DNA of 64,000 nt from Hymenobacter sp. BRD67 (GCF_013256425.1 NZ_CP053904.1:3348001-3412000); one strand, 5' to 3'. Positions 46,526-55,842 are shown, numbered from the stretch's first letter. Numbers and translations are program-made. The notes: a model not told the origin generated them from the letters alone.

Positions 46526-46560
46526 AAAAGGGCTGACCTTTGTAGGTCAGCCCTTTTTTT
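46526..46560. terminator. Intrinsic terminator after the maltodextrin operon
   Basis: AAAAGGGCTGACCT, 4-nt loop, AGGTCAGCCCTTTT with seven T: perfect 14-bp stem usable on both strands between convergent genes. Confidence 0.85.
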
Positions 46561-46583
46561 GTATGCTTTCCAACGCTCACCTT

Positions 46584-47584
46584 TTATTCGTCGTGGCCCG
46601 GCACAGTCACCTGCGGAGCCGCAGCCGCCTGCTTAGCTTCCTGGGCTACCTGTAGCTGCTCGGCTACCGAGGGCTGCTGCTCCAGCTCAGTTAGGTCGGG
46701 CTGGCCGGCATCAACCCAGCAGGTGTACCAGAAGGCTCCGATGAGCCGCGCCGCGTAGCGCAGCTGCCGCTCTACCTGACCATTAAGCCGACGATGATAG
46801 GCCCGGCTAAACTCGCGCGAGTACGTGCGGATGGTTTGGTTGCCACGCTGCTCGTAACCATATTTTCGGTCCTCCGGCAATTCCCTGGACACCGCCCGTT
46901 CCATGCTGAATACGGAGTCGACAGCCGCGTGGGCCCGCGCTACGGCCGCCCACGCGGCTTCGGTAGGCTGTTCCAGGTACGGAGCCGGACCGGTGAGCAG
47001 GTTGTACTCGGCGGCTTGCAGCTCGGGCAGGCGCGACTCCCAGAGCGCATGGATTCCCCGCTGGCTGGTAAGCTGGCCGTTGTAGTTGCGGGTAGTATGC
47101 AGCGGCACGCAGGCATCGGCCACGTAGTGGCCCATATCGGCTGCCAGGCGCAGAATTTTATCCGTGTCCTGGTCGCGGAAGGCAGCCGTGAGCTGACTTT
47201 TCATCATGGCCACCTGCCAGGGCACAATGCCGTGGTGCAGCAGCGAGTCTTCACTACCGGCCAGGGCCACGGCGTCGGCATAGGCACGGGGCAGGCCGTG
47301 GCGCGTGAGGGCACTGTCGCCGTAGGCATCAACATCCAGAAAGTGGCGCGGCGCTTCCGTTGGCACTACGGTACGGCGCGAATCGGGTCGCGTGGCGTTC
47401 ACGGTCAAGTAGTCGATATTGGCCTTGAAGAAGGGCAGCATCTCGGGCGGCAGGGTATATACGGCCAGTCGGTTGAGCAGCCGATGGCCAAAGAAGCCCC
47501 AGGCCTGGGCCGGCGGGGCAGCAGCGCCAGCAGCAACACGACTACCCATTGCCAGCGCGGCGTGTACTTATTCAGATTTTGCAT
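46584..47584 (-). CDS. Zinc-dependent phospholipase C / S1-P1 nuclease-like protein (one-base loss)
   Basis: Exported zinc protein of 333 aa. N-terminal signal (MQNLNKYTPRWQWVVVLLLA) then AWGFFGHRLLNRLAVYTLP, in which the mature N-terminal Trp and the early His are the metal ligands of this fold; further His/Asp ligands in HFLDVDAYGD, DMGHYVADACVPLHTT (the H-x3-D signature) and HALWE. At G4 47515-47518 (plus strand) one base is missing; adding it gives LLALLPPPAQAWGFFGH. May cleave phospholipids or nucleic acids in the periplasm; which is not decided by sequence. Confidence 0.85.
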
Positions 47585-47721
47585 GCCTCGCCTATTCACT
47601 GACCATTATGATAGCATTTACTGAGCAGATTAAACATTAGCTTTGTGTTGTCTATCAGTTTACTATAAATTAATTGAATAGCTAACAAGCCAATACTGCT
47701 ATAGCTGAAGCAGCAAGTAAC

Positions 47722-47755
47722 AAAAAAGCCGGCATATCTTCTGATATGCCGGCTT
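47722..47755 (-). terminator. Terminator of def
   Basis: Read on the minus strand: AAGCCGGCATATC, 4-nt loop, GATATGCCGGCTT and further T. It lies about 20 bp after the def stop codon. Confidence 0.85.
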
Positions 47756-47775
47756 CAGCCAGGGAGCAAGGCGCC

Positions 47776-48393
47776 TTAGCGCCGCCCGGTAGTCGCAAAC
47801 TTCATGCGGTAGTCGTGCTTCACGTCGCCCTTGCTGATGCGCGCCAGCCGGCCCTTGAGCAGCTGTTTCTTAAAAGCCGAAAGCTTGTCGGTAAACAGCA
47901 CGCCCTCCAGGTGGTCGTATTCGTGCTGAATAATCCGGGCCGCCATGCCGCTAAAGGCTTCTTCGTGGGGCTGGCGGTTTTCGTCCTCGTAGCGAAGTAT
48001 AATATTAGGGTTTCTATATACTAGCTCGCGCACGCCCGGAATACTCAGGCAGCCTTCCTCAAAGCCCCACTCTTCGCCGGTTTCGCTCACCATACGGGGG
48101 TTGATAAAGGCCCGCTTAATGGGCGTTTCGTGGATTTCATCGGCATTAGCTACCTCTACCGGCTCGTCTTCGTCTTCTTCGTCCACTTCCAGCATGGGGC
48201 CCGAGTCCATCACAAACAGCCGCACGCTGCGGCCAATCTGCGGAGCGGCCAGGCCTACCCCGTGGGCCGAGTACATAGTTTCGAACATATCCTGCACCAG
48301 CTGGCTCAGCTCAGTGGCAGGCAGTTCGGCCGGAATAGCTTTGGCAAGCGTTTTTAATACGGGGTCACCAATGGCGACAATCGGGAGAATCAT
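47776..48393 (-). CDS. def: Peptide deformylase
   Basis: Removes the formyl group from nascent N-terminal methionine (205 aa; cytoplasm). The three metal/active-site motifs are present: GVGLAAPQIG (residues 45-54), EEGCLSIPG and QHEYDHLEG. An acidic insertion (LEVDEEDEDEPVEVANADE) in the middle is larger than in most deformylases but known from Bacteroidota. It lies directly behind ruvX; see there for the overlap. Confidence 0.97.
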   Translation of the reverse strand: MILPIVAIGDPVLKTLAKAIPAELPATELSQLVQDMFETMYSAHGVGLAAPQIGRSVRLFVMDSGPMLEVDEEDEDEPVEVANADEIHETPIKRAFINPRMVSETGEEWGFEEGCLSIPGVRELVYRNPNIILRYEDENRQPHEEAFSGMAARIIQHEYDHLEGVLFTDKLSAFKKQLLKGRLARISKGDVKHDYRMKFATTGRR

Positions 48394-48823
48394 TAGCGAA
48401 GGGGGACTCTAAAAATGACTGAAGAATAAGCGCGGCGCTCACTTTATCGACCGTGGCTTTATCCTGGCGGGCTTTGCGGCCCAGGCCGCCGGCCAGCATG
48501 GCTTGCTTGGCCAGGCGCGAAGTAAAGCGCTCGTCGATTTCGTGCACGGGCACAGCGGGCAGCTCGCGGCGCAAGCGGCGCAAAAGGCCCACCACCGCAC
48601 TGGTAGAATCGGTGGGCTCGTTGAGCAGCGTACGCGGCATTCCTACCACTACGGCCGCCAGCGGCTCCCGCTGGTGGTAGTCAAGCACAAATTTTACCAG
48701 GTCCTGGCTATGTATGGTATCCAGCGGGGAAGCAATAAGTTGAAGCGGGTCGGTAATAGCCAGGCCCACCCGCTTATTGCCATAATCTATGGCCAGGATA
48801 CGACCAGGAAGGGAAGATGACAT
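48365..48823 (-). CDS. ruvX: Holliday-junction resolvase-like protein RuvX/YqgF
   Basis: RNase H-fold protein involved in 16S rRNA 5'-end maturation (152 aa as read). Seen: AIDYGNKRVGLAITD with the catalytic Asp, VVVGMPRTLLNEPTD, DERFTSRLAKQ, and the terminal Asp-containing KATVDKVSAALILQSFLES. Start ATG 48823 (MSSSLPGRILAIDYG). As read the end overlaps def by 29 nt; one more G in the run 48401-48405 would end the protein at LESPLR with the stop overlapping the def start (TAATG), which fits the family better. Probably another lost base. Confidence 0.93.
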   Translation of the reverse strand: MSSSLPGRILAIDYGNKRVGLAITDPLQLIASPLDTIHSQDLVKFVLDYHQREPLAAVVVGMPRTLLNEPTDSTSAVVGLLRRLRRELPAVPVHEIDERFTSRLAKQAMLAGGLGRKARQDKATVDKVSAALILQSFLESPFANDSPDCRHW

Positions 48824-49024
48824 AAGCAAGCGCCTTAAATCACAAAGATACGGTATCTGCCCAGGGCCGGGCCAGCTCCGTTGCCGCCGCAACGGCTTAC
48901 CCACCAAGCCTCCCCGACCACTTCTTAAGGTCACAAAATTGACTTTTAACCAGAAAATGTGTGGGCTTATCCTGAATATGCGCCTATTGGCCGTGGTTAT
49001 GAAATAGTTGTGCTAAGCGAGCGG

Positions 49025-49032
49025 TAAATTTG
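49025..49032 (+). promoter_or_regulatory. -7 box of the S41 protease promoter
   Basis: TAAATTTG matches TAnnTTTG, 60 nt upstream of the start codon. The upstream box is unclear (TTG at 49008 is too close). Confidence 0.45.
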
Positions 49033-49091
49033 AGTTACTGGTTGGCTTTTGTTCGGGCTGACTTAAAATTCTACGCTCTGCGGATTCGCTT

Positions 49092-50776
49092 ATGCCTGCC
49101 CCGCTGCCATCGCCCGGCGCTGTTTCTTCTGCTGCCCCGGCACCGGCCCGCCGCGGCCGGGCTCGGCATTACCTGAAGCTGTTGCCGGTGCTTACGCTGG
49201 GCCTGGGTATCATTCTGGGTACCAATCCGTTTCGCCCTCACACCGAAAACCCCGATGCCACCGCGCGCGGCTACCTGCGCTACAAGGAGATTCTGAGCTA
49301 CATCGACCGCGATTACGTCGATTCGGTCGACGCCGACGGGCTGACCAACTATGCCGTAGCTCAGCTGCTGGGCAAGCTCGACCCGCACTCGGTGTATATC
49401 CCGGCCAAAGACCGCGAGCAGGTCGACGCTTTTCTGCAAAGCAGCTTCGACGGGGCCGGAGTCGATTTTAACTTTTTCCGGGATACGGCCACCGTTGTCT
49501 CCACCCTGCCCGGTGGCCCGGCCGAGGCGGCCGGGCTCCTTCCCGGCGACCAGCTTTTGCGTGTGGGCGCTGCGCCGGTGGCCGGCGCCCATCTGAGCAC
49601 CAATCAGCTGATGCAGCTCTTGCGTGGCCCCCGCGGCAGCAGCCTCAACCTGCTGGTGGCCAGGCCGCACCAGGCGCAGGCGCAGAGCTTTCGCTTCAAC
49701 CGGGGGCGCGTGCCGAATGTGTCGGTTGAGCCAGGCCTGCTGCTGGAAGATGGCAAAACGGGCTATATTAAAGTTAATCGATTTGCTACCAATACGTACG
49801 AAGAGTTTAAAGCCCAGCTTGCCGACTTGCAGCACCAGGGCCTGCAACGTCTGATACTGGATTTGCGGGGCAACCCCGGCGGCTACCTCGACCGTGCCAC
49901 CCGCTTGGCCGACGAGTTTATTGCCGGCTCGCGCAAGATTGTGTATACGGCCGGTAAGGATGAGCAATTTGCTACCCAAACCTACGCCCACGTAGCCGGC
50001 GACTGGGAGCAAAACCCCCTGGTGGTGCTGGTAGACGAAAACAGTGCTTCGGCTGCCGAAGTGCTGGCCGGGGCATTGCAAGACCACGACCGCGCCTTGC
50101 TGGTGGGTCGCCGCACTTTCGGCAAGGGCCTGGTGCAGCAGCCCATTCCGCTGCAGGATGGCGGCGAGCTGCGCCTGACGGTGGCCCGCTACTATACGCC
50201 CGTAGGCCGCTGCATTCAGAAGCCCTACGGCCCCGACCGGGCCACCTACAACCGCGAGCTGACCGAGCGCCAGCAGCACGGCGAGCTGAGCTCGGCCGAT
50301 AGCGTACACTTTGCTACCGAGCAGCGCTTCCGTACCGACCACGGCCGGGTTGTGTACGGGGCGGAGGCATCATGCCCGATATATTCGTGGCCCGCGATAC
50401 GTTGCTGCACTCAGCCTACTACACCCGCCTCCAAAACCTGGGGGTGCTGCGGGCGTACGCGCTCACTTTTTACCAGCAGCATAAGGCTGAGCTGGCAGGC
50501 CTGCGCTTTGCCCAGTACCAGGCGGTGTTTCGCATCACCGATACCGAGCTGGATGCCCTTGCGCGGCAGGCAGCCCTGGCGGGCATGCGACCCGACCCAA
50601 GCGCTATGCGGCGCTGCGCCCCCGCTCTGCGTACCTGCCTCAAGGCCAGCATTGCGCGCAGCGCCTATGGTGTCGAAGCCGCCCGCACCATCCTGCTCGA
50701 CAATGACTTGGAGCTGCAGCAGGCCCTGCACGTAGTACAGGATAGCACGGCAATGCTGGCGTTGCAGGGTAAGTAA
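49092..50776 (+). CDS. C-terminal processing peptidase, S41 family (one-base loss)
   Basis: Membrane-anchored periplasmic serine protease of the CtpA/Prc type (561 aa after repair). N-terminal anchor about residues 27-45 (LKLLPVLTLGLGIILGTNP); helical domain; PDZ about 110-200 (GGPAEAAGLLPGDQLLRVG); S41 core with nucleophile Ser in DENSASAAEVLAG and Lys in TFGKGLVQQ; C-terminal helical tail. At G4 50358-50361 the frame breaks; one more G gives VVYGGGGIMPDIFV, the normal family sequence here. Likely trims periplasmic or outer-membrane proteins. Confidence 0.92.
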
Positions 50777-50789
50777 CGGCAGCTAGGCG

Positions 50790-51521
50790 TTATTTTGCTA
50801 CAGCTATCCGGTTGTAGTAATCCAGCATTTTGGCTACCTCGGTCGGCTGGTCGTAGCGCAGGTGCCGACTAGCGGCAAACGAGCGCACTTCATCGGCACG
50901 GCTGCTACAGAGGTGGAGCACGGCCGGCTGCGTAAGCTCGAGCGGGCGCAGCACCTCGGTCACGGGCGTGCCGATGCCGGCCACCAGCACCTGGCTCAGG
51001 CTCCCTTCAGCTACCGTTGGCAGCCAGGCCAGCAGCAGAGGCCCGGAGTCGATAGACGTGAGTACTTCTACCGCTTCGCGGCGGGTGCCGAGCTTGCCTT
51101 CCTGCACCAGGCGGGCGCGGTAGCGGCGCACGGCCGGCACCAAGGCACCCTGCCCCGCCGAAAGAGGCGCTTCGTCTTCGGCTCCCAGGTCGAAGCCCCG
51201 CACGGCGGCCAGCGGCCAGTAGTGCGTACTGTCGACCTGCATCGAATCCTGCACCTGCACTACGCGCTGGCCTACGTGGTAGCGCAGGCCGGGCAGCAGC
51301 ACGCGCCGACCGTCGAGCAGGCGCAGGTAGCCGACTTCGTACGCACCCTTGTTCAGGTATTCGCTTTCGTGCAGGCTGGTTTCGGCGCGCAGGTGATGGA
51401 CGGCTGCCGGGGTATTGGCCTCGCGGTAGAGGGCACGGCCGGGGTCAGCGGCGCGGCCGGCCTGTGCCCGGGCCGCCAGCGACAGGCCGAAAACCAGTAA
51501 AGTAAGTAGGGGTGTTTTCAT
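50790..51521 (-). CDS. Conserved exported protein, unknown function
   Basis: A 243-aa protein with a signal peptide (MKTPLLTLLVFGLSLAARA, cleavage near RAQAG). No recognised family. Its pattern (LYREA, SEYLNKGAYEVGYLRLLDG, terminal AEVxxxFAASRHLRYDQPTE then VAKMLDYYNRIA) matches the layout of the protein at 31291-32034, so the two are probably distant paralogues. Start at ATG 51521; a longer in-frame start would add 19 residues ahead of the signal. Convergent with the S41 protease gene (13 bp apart). Confidence 0.75.
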   Translation of the reverse strand: MKTPLLTLLVFGLSLAARAQAGRAADPGRALYREANTPAAVHHLRAETSLHESEYLNKGAYEVGYLRLLDGRRVLLPGLRYHVGQRVVQVQDSMQVDSTHYWPLAAVRGFDLGAEDEAPLSAGQGALVPAVRRYRARLVQEGKLGTRREAVEVLTSIDSGPLLLAWLPTVAEGSLSQVLVAGIGTPVTEVLRPLELTQPAVLHLCSSRADEVRSFAASRHLRYDQPTEVAKMLDYYNRIAVAK

Positions 51522-51583
51522 CGGGCGCACAAGGGGTTGGGAATAGAGCCACCAAATATAAGCGCGCCTATTCGCCATTGCTG

Positions 51584-53120
51584 CTAGCGATTACGCCCAT
51601 ATTGCTCGTGGCTGCTGACCCAGTCGCTGCTCGATATGGCCGCTCCCAGGCTCAGCTCGCCGGCCAGCACTACCCCGCCACTATCTCAGCAAACTTGTAC
51701 ACCGTGCCCCGGCCCACGCAGCCCAGCATGCGCAGGCATTCGTTTTGGGTAGCCAGGCCGGTGCCGCCCCCGTGAGTAGCTACAATAAGCGACGGAATAG
51801 TGATATTTATGTATAAATCGCCCTCCTTCGTCACCTCCGAGTATAACACCCCGGCCGACGACTCGCTCACGTTCGCTACATCCTGGCCCGTGGCGATAAA
51901 CAACGCCGTGATGCCATTGGCTGAGTGCGCCCCGTTGTTGTTGGCCCCCGATAAGAACGCGCCTACGTTGCTTACCTGGCCGTGGTAGGCCAGCTGCTCG
52001 GGCGTCACGCGCATGCGCTGCTGCAACACCTCGCGCTTGATAACTGCCTCGGCTACCACGCGCTTGCCCCGCGTGCGCATAATGTTTATCTGACTGGCTT
52101 TCTTGTCGGTAGCAAAGTTAGATTCGAGGTAAAAGTTTCGAATCGGCGCACCCTTGTACTGCTCCAGAATCCAGGAGCAGGCCGCAAACGTGGCCCGGCC
52201 CACCATGTTCTGCCCGGCCGCGTCGCCAGTCGAGAAATTGAAGCGCAGATACGCAAACTTATTACTTAAATAAGTATCAATATACTGCAATTTTGCAACG
52301 GTGGAGGTACTTTCGGCCTGGGGCCGAATCTGCTCCAGGCTTTCGGCCACCCAGCGGCCGAAGTCACGGGCCCCGCGCGCATCATCGAACACAAATACCG
52401 GGGCTCGCTGCATGGCATCGCCGATAACGGTGCATTTGACGCCGCCGCACAGGTTGAGCACCTGCATACCGCGGTTGTAGCTGGCCACCAAAGTACCTTC
52501 AGTGGTTGCCATCGGGATAAGAAACTCACCCTGGGCGTGCTCGCCATTTAGATGGAGCGGACCAGCTAGTCCAATTGGCACCTGCGCCACTCCTACAAAG
52601 TGCTCACAATTACCCTTGAGCTGCTGCGGGTCGAAAGAATAGTTTTTTAAGTGGTGAAACTGCTGCTGCGTAAACTGCTCGGCAAAGTGCTGCCGGGCCG
52701 TAATGGCCGCTTCGGCGTAGTCGTCATCTTCCGAGCGCGGAATGCGGACCCGCCCATCGTGGCTCACAATGGCATCTTCGACCTCCACACTCAGTTCCCC
52801 CAAGACATCGGTACTGAATTGCGCCCGGAGCTGGTGCATACCCTCGGGTAGGGCGGGCGTGTCGAGCAAAAACGTGATAGTGCGCCCCACCGGCAGCTCA
52901 ATTGCCTGCTTGTCAGCATCAAGCGCGGTACCGGCTCGCAGGTCTCCGTTGCCCAGGTCGAGTTGAATATGGGTAGCCAGCACTACCACTTCCCCAATTT
53001 TCACTTGCTTCAGGCCCGTCAGCCGCACCGTATCGAGGCGATTTTTGATACTAAACGCTACCCCTGGCCCTCGGGCAGGTTGTGCAGGCTGCCCCGGTTA
53101 TAAAGCAGTTTCAGAAGCAT
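51584..53120 (-). CDS. Hydroxymethylglutaryl-CoA reductase (two one-base losses)
   Basis: Reduces HMG-CoA to mevalonate, committing step of isoprenoid synthesis by the mevalonate route (512 aa after repair). Seen: VAQVPIGLAGPL, catalytic Glu in TTEGTLVASYNRG, TGDAAGQNMVGRAT, Lys in TDKKASQIN, Asp in IATGQDVANVSESSAG, GLATQNECLRMLG. Two runs lack a base: C4 53061-53064 near the start (repaired LPEGQGVAFSIKNRLDTV) and C4 51673-51676 near the end (repaired FAEIVAGVVLAGELSLGAAI). The second restores the C-terminus with the catalytic His (SSHEQYGRNR), absent otherwise. The N-terminal 130 residues are a family-specific extension. Start ATG 53120 (MLLKLLYNRG); 53141 possible. Confidence 0.9.
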
Positions 53121-53444
53121 GGGGCTGGGCGTGAAAATCATAAGCAGGGTGGGGAAATAAGGCGGAAAGAGAATGATAAAGCGCCGGAGCCGGAAAAGCC
53201 AGTCAATTGCGCCGGTAGTACGTACTGACAGCGACCGCAACGCAATAAGGTGCCAAAAGATAGGCAGCGACCACTAAAAACCGGCTTCAGGCCCAAACTT
53301 CGGTGCGGGCGGCGTGGTTATTGGCCGCATGCCCGGCAGTTAGAATATGTCTGTTCATTTCAGCCCACTACCTGTTACCGTATCTTTGCCCTTTCATTTA
53401 AATCCCAGGGCGAGTCGGGAGTTATTTCCGCCAGCTTTTTTTCT
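53121..53444. other. Divergent intergenic region, HMG-CoA reductase / PhyH
   Basis: About 320 bp. The part next to the reductase stays open on the minus strand to 53240 and could lengthen that gene. Otherwise I see only the -7 box at 53381-53388 for the PhyH gene. No RNA gene or repeat recognised. Confidence 0.5.
53381..53388 (+). promoter_or_regulatory. -7 box of the PhyH-family gene promoter
   Basis: TATCTTTG matches TAnnTTTG exactly, 56 nt before the start codon; no TTG at the usual distance. Confidence 0.5.
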
Positions 53445-54260
53445 ATGGCATCTTTATCTGACTATCCGCGCTTTACGCTTGGCCAGGAGCTAACGGCCGA
53501 GCAACGGGCCTTTTTCTCGAAGTATGGGTTTTTGCATTTCCGGCCATTCGCTTCGCCCGAGCAGGTGCAGGCGTATCTGAAAGCTACGCAGGATATCCAG
53601 GCTGCCTGGCTGGCGCATAACGTCGACAAAGTAAACGGGGTACCTATTAAGTATGGCAAGGATGTGGATGGCTCGCCCATTGTGCAGCGCTTTGCCTTTG
53701 CCTCGCAGCACAGCCCGGTGCTGCATGAGCTGCTGCAAGACCCCCGCTTTGAGGCACTGTTTCCGCTGCTGGAATCATCGGATGGCCGCGTGGGCGAAAA
53801 CGAGCGCGATGGTCTGGTGGTTAACCACTACGTAAACGTCGAAGGCTCCGAGTTCAGCCAAATGGGCTGGCACACCGACTCGCTGCGCGATGTTTTTTAC
53901 GGCAAGCGCATCCGGCCCATGCTCAACGTGGGCCTGCACCTCGATGGCACCAAAGCCACCAACGGCGGCCTGCGCATTATTCCGGGCACGCATCGCCAGA
54001 GCCTGGGTAAGATGCTGTTTCGCAAGAAGTACTACAAGGACGTGTACTACGACCCCAACGAGATAGCCGTTGAAACCGAACCCGGCGACCTCACTGTGCA
54101 CGATGGCCGCATGTGGCACCGCGTGGCGCAGTCGCCGCTTGTAGGCCCCGAATCGCGCCGCCGGGTGATGTACGTGCCCATTATCGGCGGCAAGTACCAG
54201 CCCAAAAGCAATGAAAGCCCTACCCCTTTCTACCTGCGCTTCCTGCACCTGGTTAAGTAG
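53445..54260 (+). CDS. Phytanoyl-CoA dioxygenase family protein
   Basis: Fe(II)/2-oxoglutarate-dependent oxygenase of the PhyH family, 271 aa, cytoplasmic. Seen: the iron-binding His-x-Asp in GWHTDSLRD, the distal His in DGRMWHRVAQSP, and the 2-oxoglutarate Arg about ten residues later (PESRRRVMY). ATG 53445 (MASLSDYPRF) is placed well behind the promoter; a longer upstream frame is rejected. Substrate unknown; phytanoyl-CoA is not implied. Ends at a hairpin terminator (54277-54317). Confidence 0.87.
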   Translation: MASLSDYPRFTLGQELTAEQRAFFSKYGFLHFRPFASPEQVQAYLKATQDIQAAWLAHNVDKVNGVPIKYGKDVDGSPIVQRFAFASQHSPVLHELLQDPRFEALFPLLESSDGRVGENERDGLVVNHYVNVEGSEFSQMGWHTDSLRDVFYGKRIRPMLNVGLHLDGTKATNGGLRIIPGTHRQSLGKMLFRKKYYKDVYYDPNEIAVETEPGDLTVHDGRMWHRVAQSPLVGPESRRRVMYVPIIGGKYQPKSNESPTPFYLRFLHLVK

Positions 54261-54276
54261 CTACGCCCACTCCGAA

Positions 54277-54317
54277 GCACGTCATGCTGCAGCAAGCGCA
54301 GCATGACGTGCTTTTTT
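54277..54317. terminator. Hairpin terminator, member of the GCATGACGT repeat family
   Basis: AGCACGTCATGCTGC, 7-nt loop, GCAGCATGACGTGCT and six T: perfect 15-bp stem. The core is shared with the palindromes at 17704 and 29144. Confidence 0.8.
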
Positions 54318-54348
54318 AGTCCGCCTTCTCCCATCCTTCAGCTATTTT

Positions 54349-55134
54349 ATGGCAACTGCACTTATTACCGGCGCCTCGCGCGGTATTGGCCGGGCGCTGG
54401 CGCTGGGCCTGGCGCGCCGCGGCTACGACCTGCTGCTGGTAGCCCGCTCCGGCGACCAGCTGCGGGCGCTGGCTCAGCAAGTGCAGGCCCGCCATCAGCG
54501 GCGGGCCCAAGTACTGGCTCTCGACCTTACCCAGCCCGAAGCGGCGGTTCAGGTAGCTACCTGGGTTGCTCACCAGTCGCCCGATGGGCTGGCAGTGCTC
54601 GTCAACAACGCCGGTTATGGCCTGTGGGGCCGCTTCGAGCAGCTCAACCTCGAAGAGCAGTTGAATATGTTGCAGCTCAACCTCACCCTACCGGTGCAGC
54701 TTACCTATGCGCTGCTGCCGCTGCTGCGCCAGGCCGAGCGGGGCTTTATTCTGAATGTGGCCAGCACAGCGGCCTACCAGGCAGTGCCCTCCCTAACGGT
54801 GTACGCGGCCAGCAAGGCCTTTCTGCTAAGCTTCAGCCGGGGTCTGCGCTATGAGCTGAAAGACACAGCCATTGGCGTAACCTGCCTCAGCCCCGGTGCC
54901 ACCACTACCGATTTTGGCAATCGCGCCGGAATGGGCACCGAGCTGCAAGCCGTGGCCAACAAGGTTTCCATGACTGCCGACCAGGTAGCCGAGGCTGGCT
55001 TAAAAGCACTGTTTGCCGGCAAGGCCGAGTTTATCCCAGGAATACTTAATAAAGTATCGGCTGGCCTCACCAGCGTAGTGCCCAAGCCCATCGTCGAAAA
55101 AATTGCCGCCGGCATTTACGAAAAGCATCTATAA
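54349..55134 (+). CDS. Short-chain dehydrogenase/reductase
   Basis: Classical SDR oxidoreductase, 261 aa. Seen: NAD(P) site TGASRGIGRALALGLARRGY (residues 7-26), NNAGYG, Ser in NVASTAAY, catalytic YAASK, and the C-terminal LSPGATTTDFGNRAG. A basic Arg after the first strand suggests NADP. Substrate unknown (DltE/YqjQ-like group). Starts 31 bp after the terminator of the preceding gene; ends with its own terminator. Confidence 0.9.
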   Translation: MATALITGASRGIGRALALGLARRGYDLLLVARSGDQLRALAQQVQARHQRRAQVLALDLTQPEAAVQVATWVAHQSPDGLAVLVNNAGYGLWGRFEQLNLEEQLNMLQLNLTLPVQLTYALLPLLRQAERGFILNVASTAAYQAVPSLTVYAASKAFLLSFSRGLRYELKDTAIGVTCLSPGATTTDFGNRAGMGTELQAVANKVSMTADQVAEAGLKALFAGKAEFIPGILNKVSAGLTSVVPKPIVEKIAAGIYEKHL

Positions 55135-55162
55135 TATATTTATTTTTATATGTTTAAAGCTG

Positions 55163-55200
55163 AAACCCGCCAGGTAGCCCCGCGCAACCTGGCGGGTTTT
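55163..55200 (+). terminator. Terminator of the SDR gene
   Basis: AAACCCGCCAGGT, 11-nt loop, ACCTGGCGGGTTT and T: perfect 13-bp stem 28 bp after the stop codon. Confidence 0.85.
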
Positions 55201-55560
55201 ACGTTTTGCTGGCAGCAAGGCAGATAGTAGCAGGTAGAGCCGGCTTTTTGGCGCTGTGCCCGAGTAGCACTGCGCGGAAGGTGCAAGCAAGGTTTTGCAG
55301 TGCTCCACGCCTGCTGTCTACCCAACCAGCATCTTTTAAAGGTCGGTTAACGCAGCGAAACTACTTAAAAACTTCCCCAAACCTTTGTTGGCATTGCAGT
55401 AGCCGAAAAGCCATTCTTTGACACTTATTACGAAATGACAAAATTTTACACCTAATTTTTTTACTCTGATTATCAAACATTTATCAATAAAACATGACGG
55501 TGAGTACACACTCACCTGCTGCTGGTGAGCTAACACTTACCCTGATTTGTTTTTTTGTTG
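55201..55560. other. Non-coding stretch before the hairpin array
   Basis: No gene recognised. The last part holds alternating arms GGTGAG and CTCACC (55499-55539) followed by seven T (55550-55556), which can fold in more than one exclusive way. Confidence 0.5.
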
Positions 55561-55573
55561 TAATATTGCTCCC

Positions 55574-55784
55574 GCTATCAGCTGGCGAGCCCCACCCGGT
55601 CAGCTGATAGCCTACTCGTTACCACGCTAGCAGCCAGCCGTTGTCCCACCCCGGCTAGCTCACCTCACACTCTCGTTGCCCGGCTGTCGTCCCACCCCAG
55701 CTGGTTTAGAATCACACTCTGAGTACTCCAGCCGTCGTCCCACCCCGTCTGGTTTTGTATCCCTGCCCCGCCCCGGCCTGGCAG
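55574..55784 (+). repeat. Tandem array of hairpins with a conserved loop
   Basis: Four to five hairpins in series, 46-54 nt apart. Unit 1 (55632-55660), unit 2 (55680-55704) and unit 3 (55728-55752) each have a 7-9 bp stem and an 11-nt loop T(T/C)GTCCCACCC; stems differ between units but stay paired. Unit 0 (55574-55611) has a perfect 11-bp stem and a 16-nt loop with GCCCCACCC. A weaker unit (55763-55784) follows. No coding frame explains the pattern. Direction taken as plus because a strong terminator with a T tract lies behind it. Confidence 0.7.
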
Positions 55785-55800
55785 AAGCTGAAAGTTTTTC

Positions 55801-55842
55801 AACCGGCCGATTTGGAGCTCCCAAATCGGCCGGTTTCTTTTT
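55801..55842 (+). terminator. Terminator behind the hairpin array
   Basis: Perfect 15-bp stem (55801-55815 with 55821-55835; AACCGGCCGATTTGG), 5-nt loop, then TCTTTTTG. No protein gene precedes it, so it probably ends a non-coding transcript. Confidence 0.8.

Noticed and set aside
55574..55784. Possible CRISPR array
   Set aside because: Only the loop of 11 nt is constant; stems and spacers vary, units are few, spacing is 46-54 nt and no cas gene is present.
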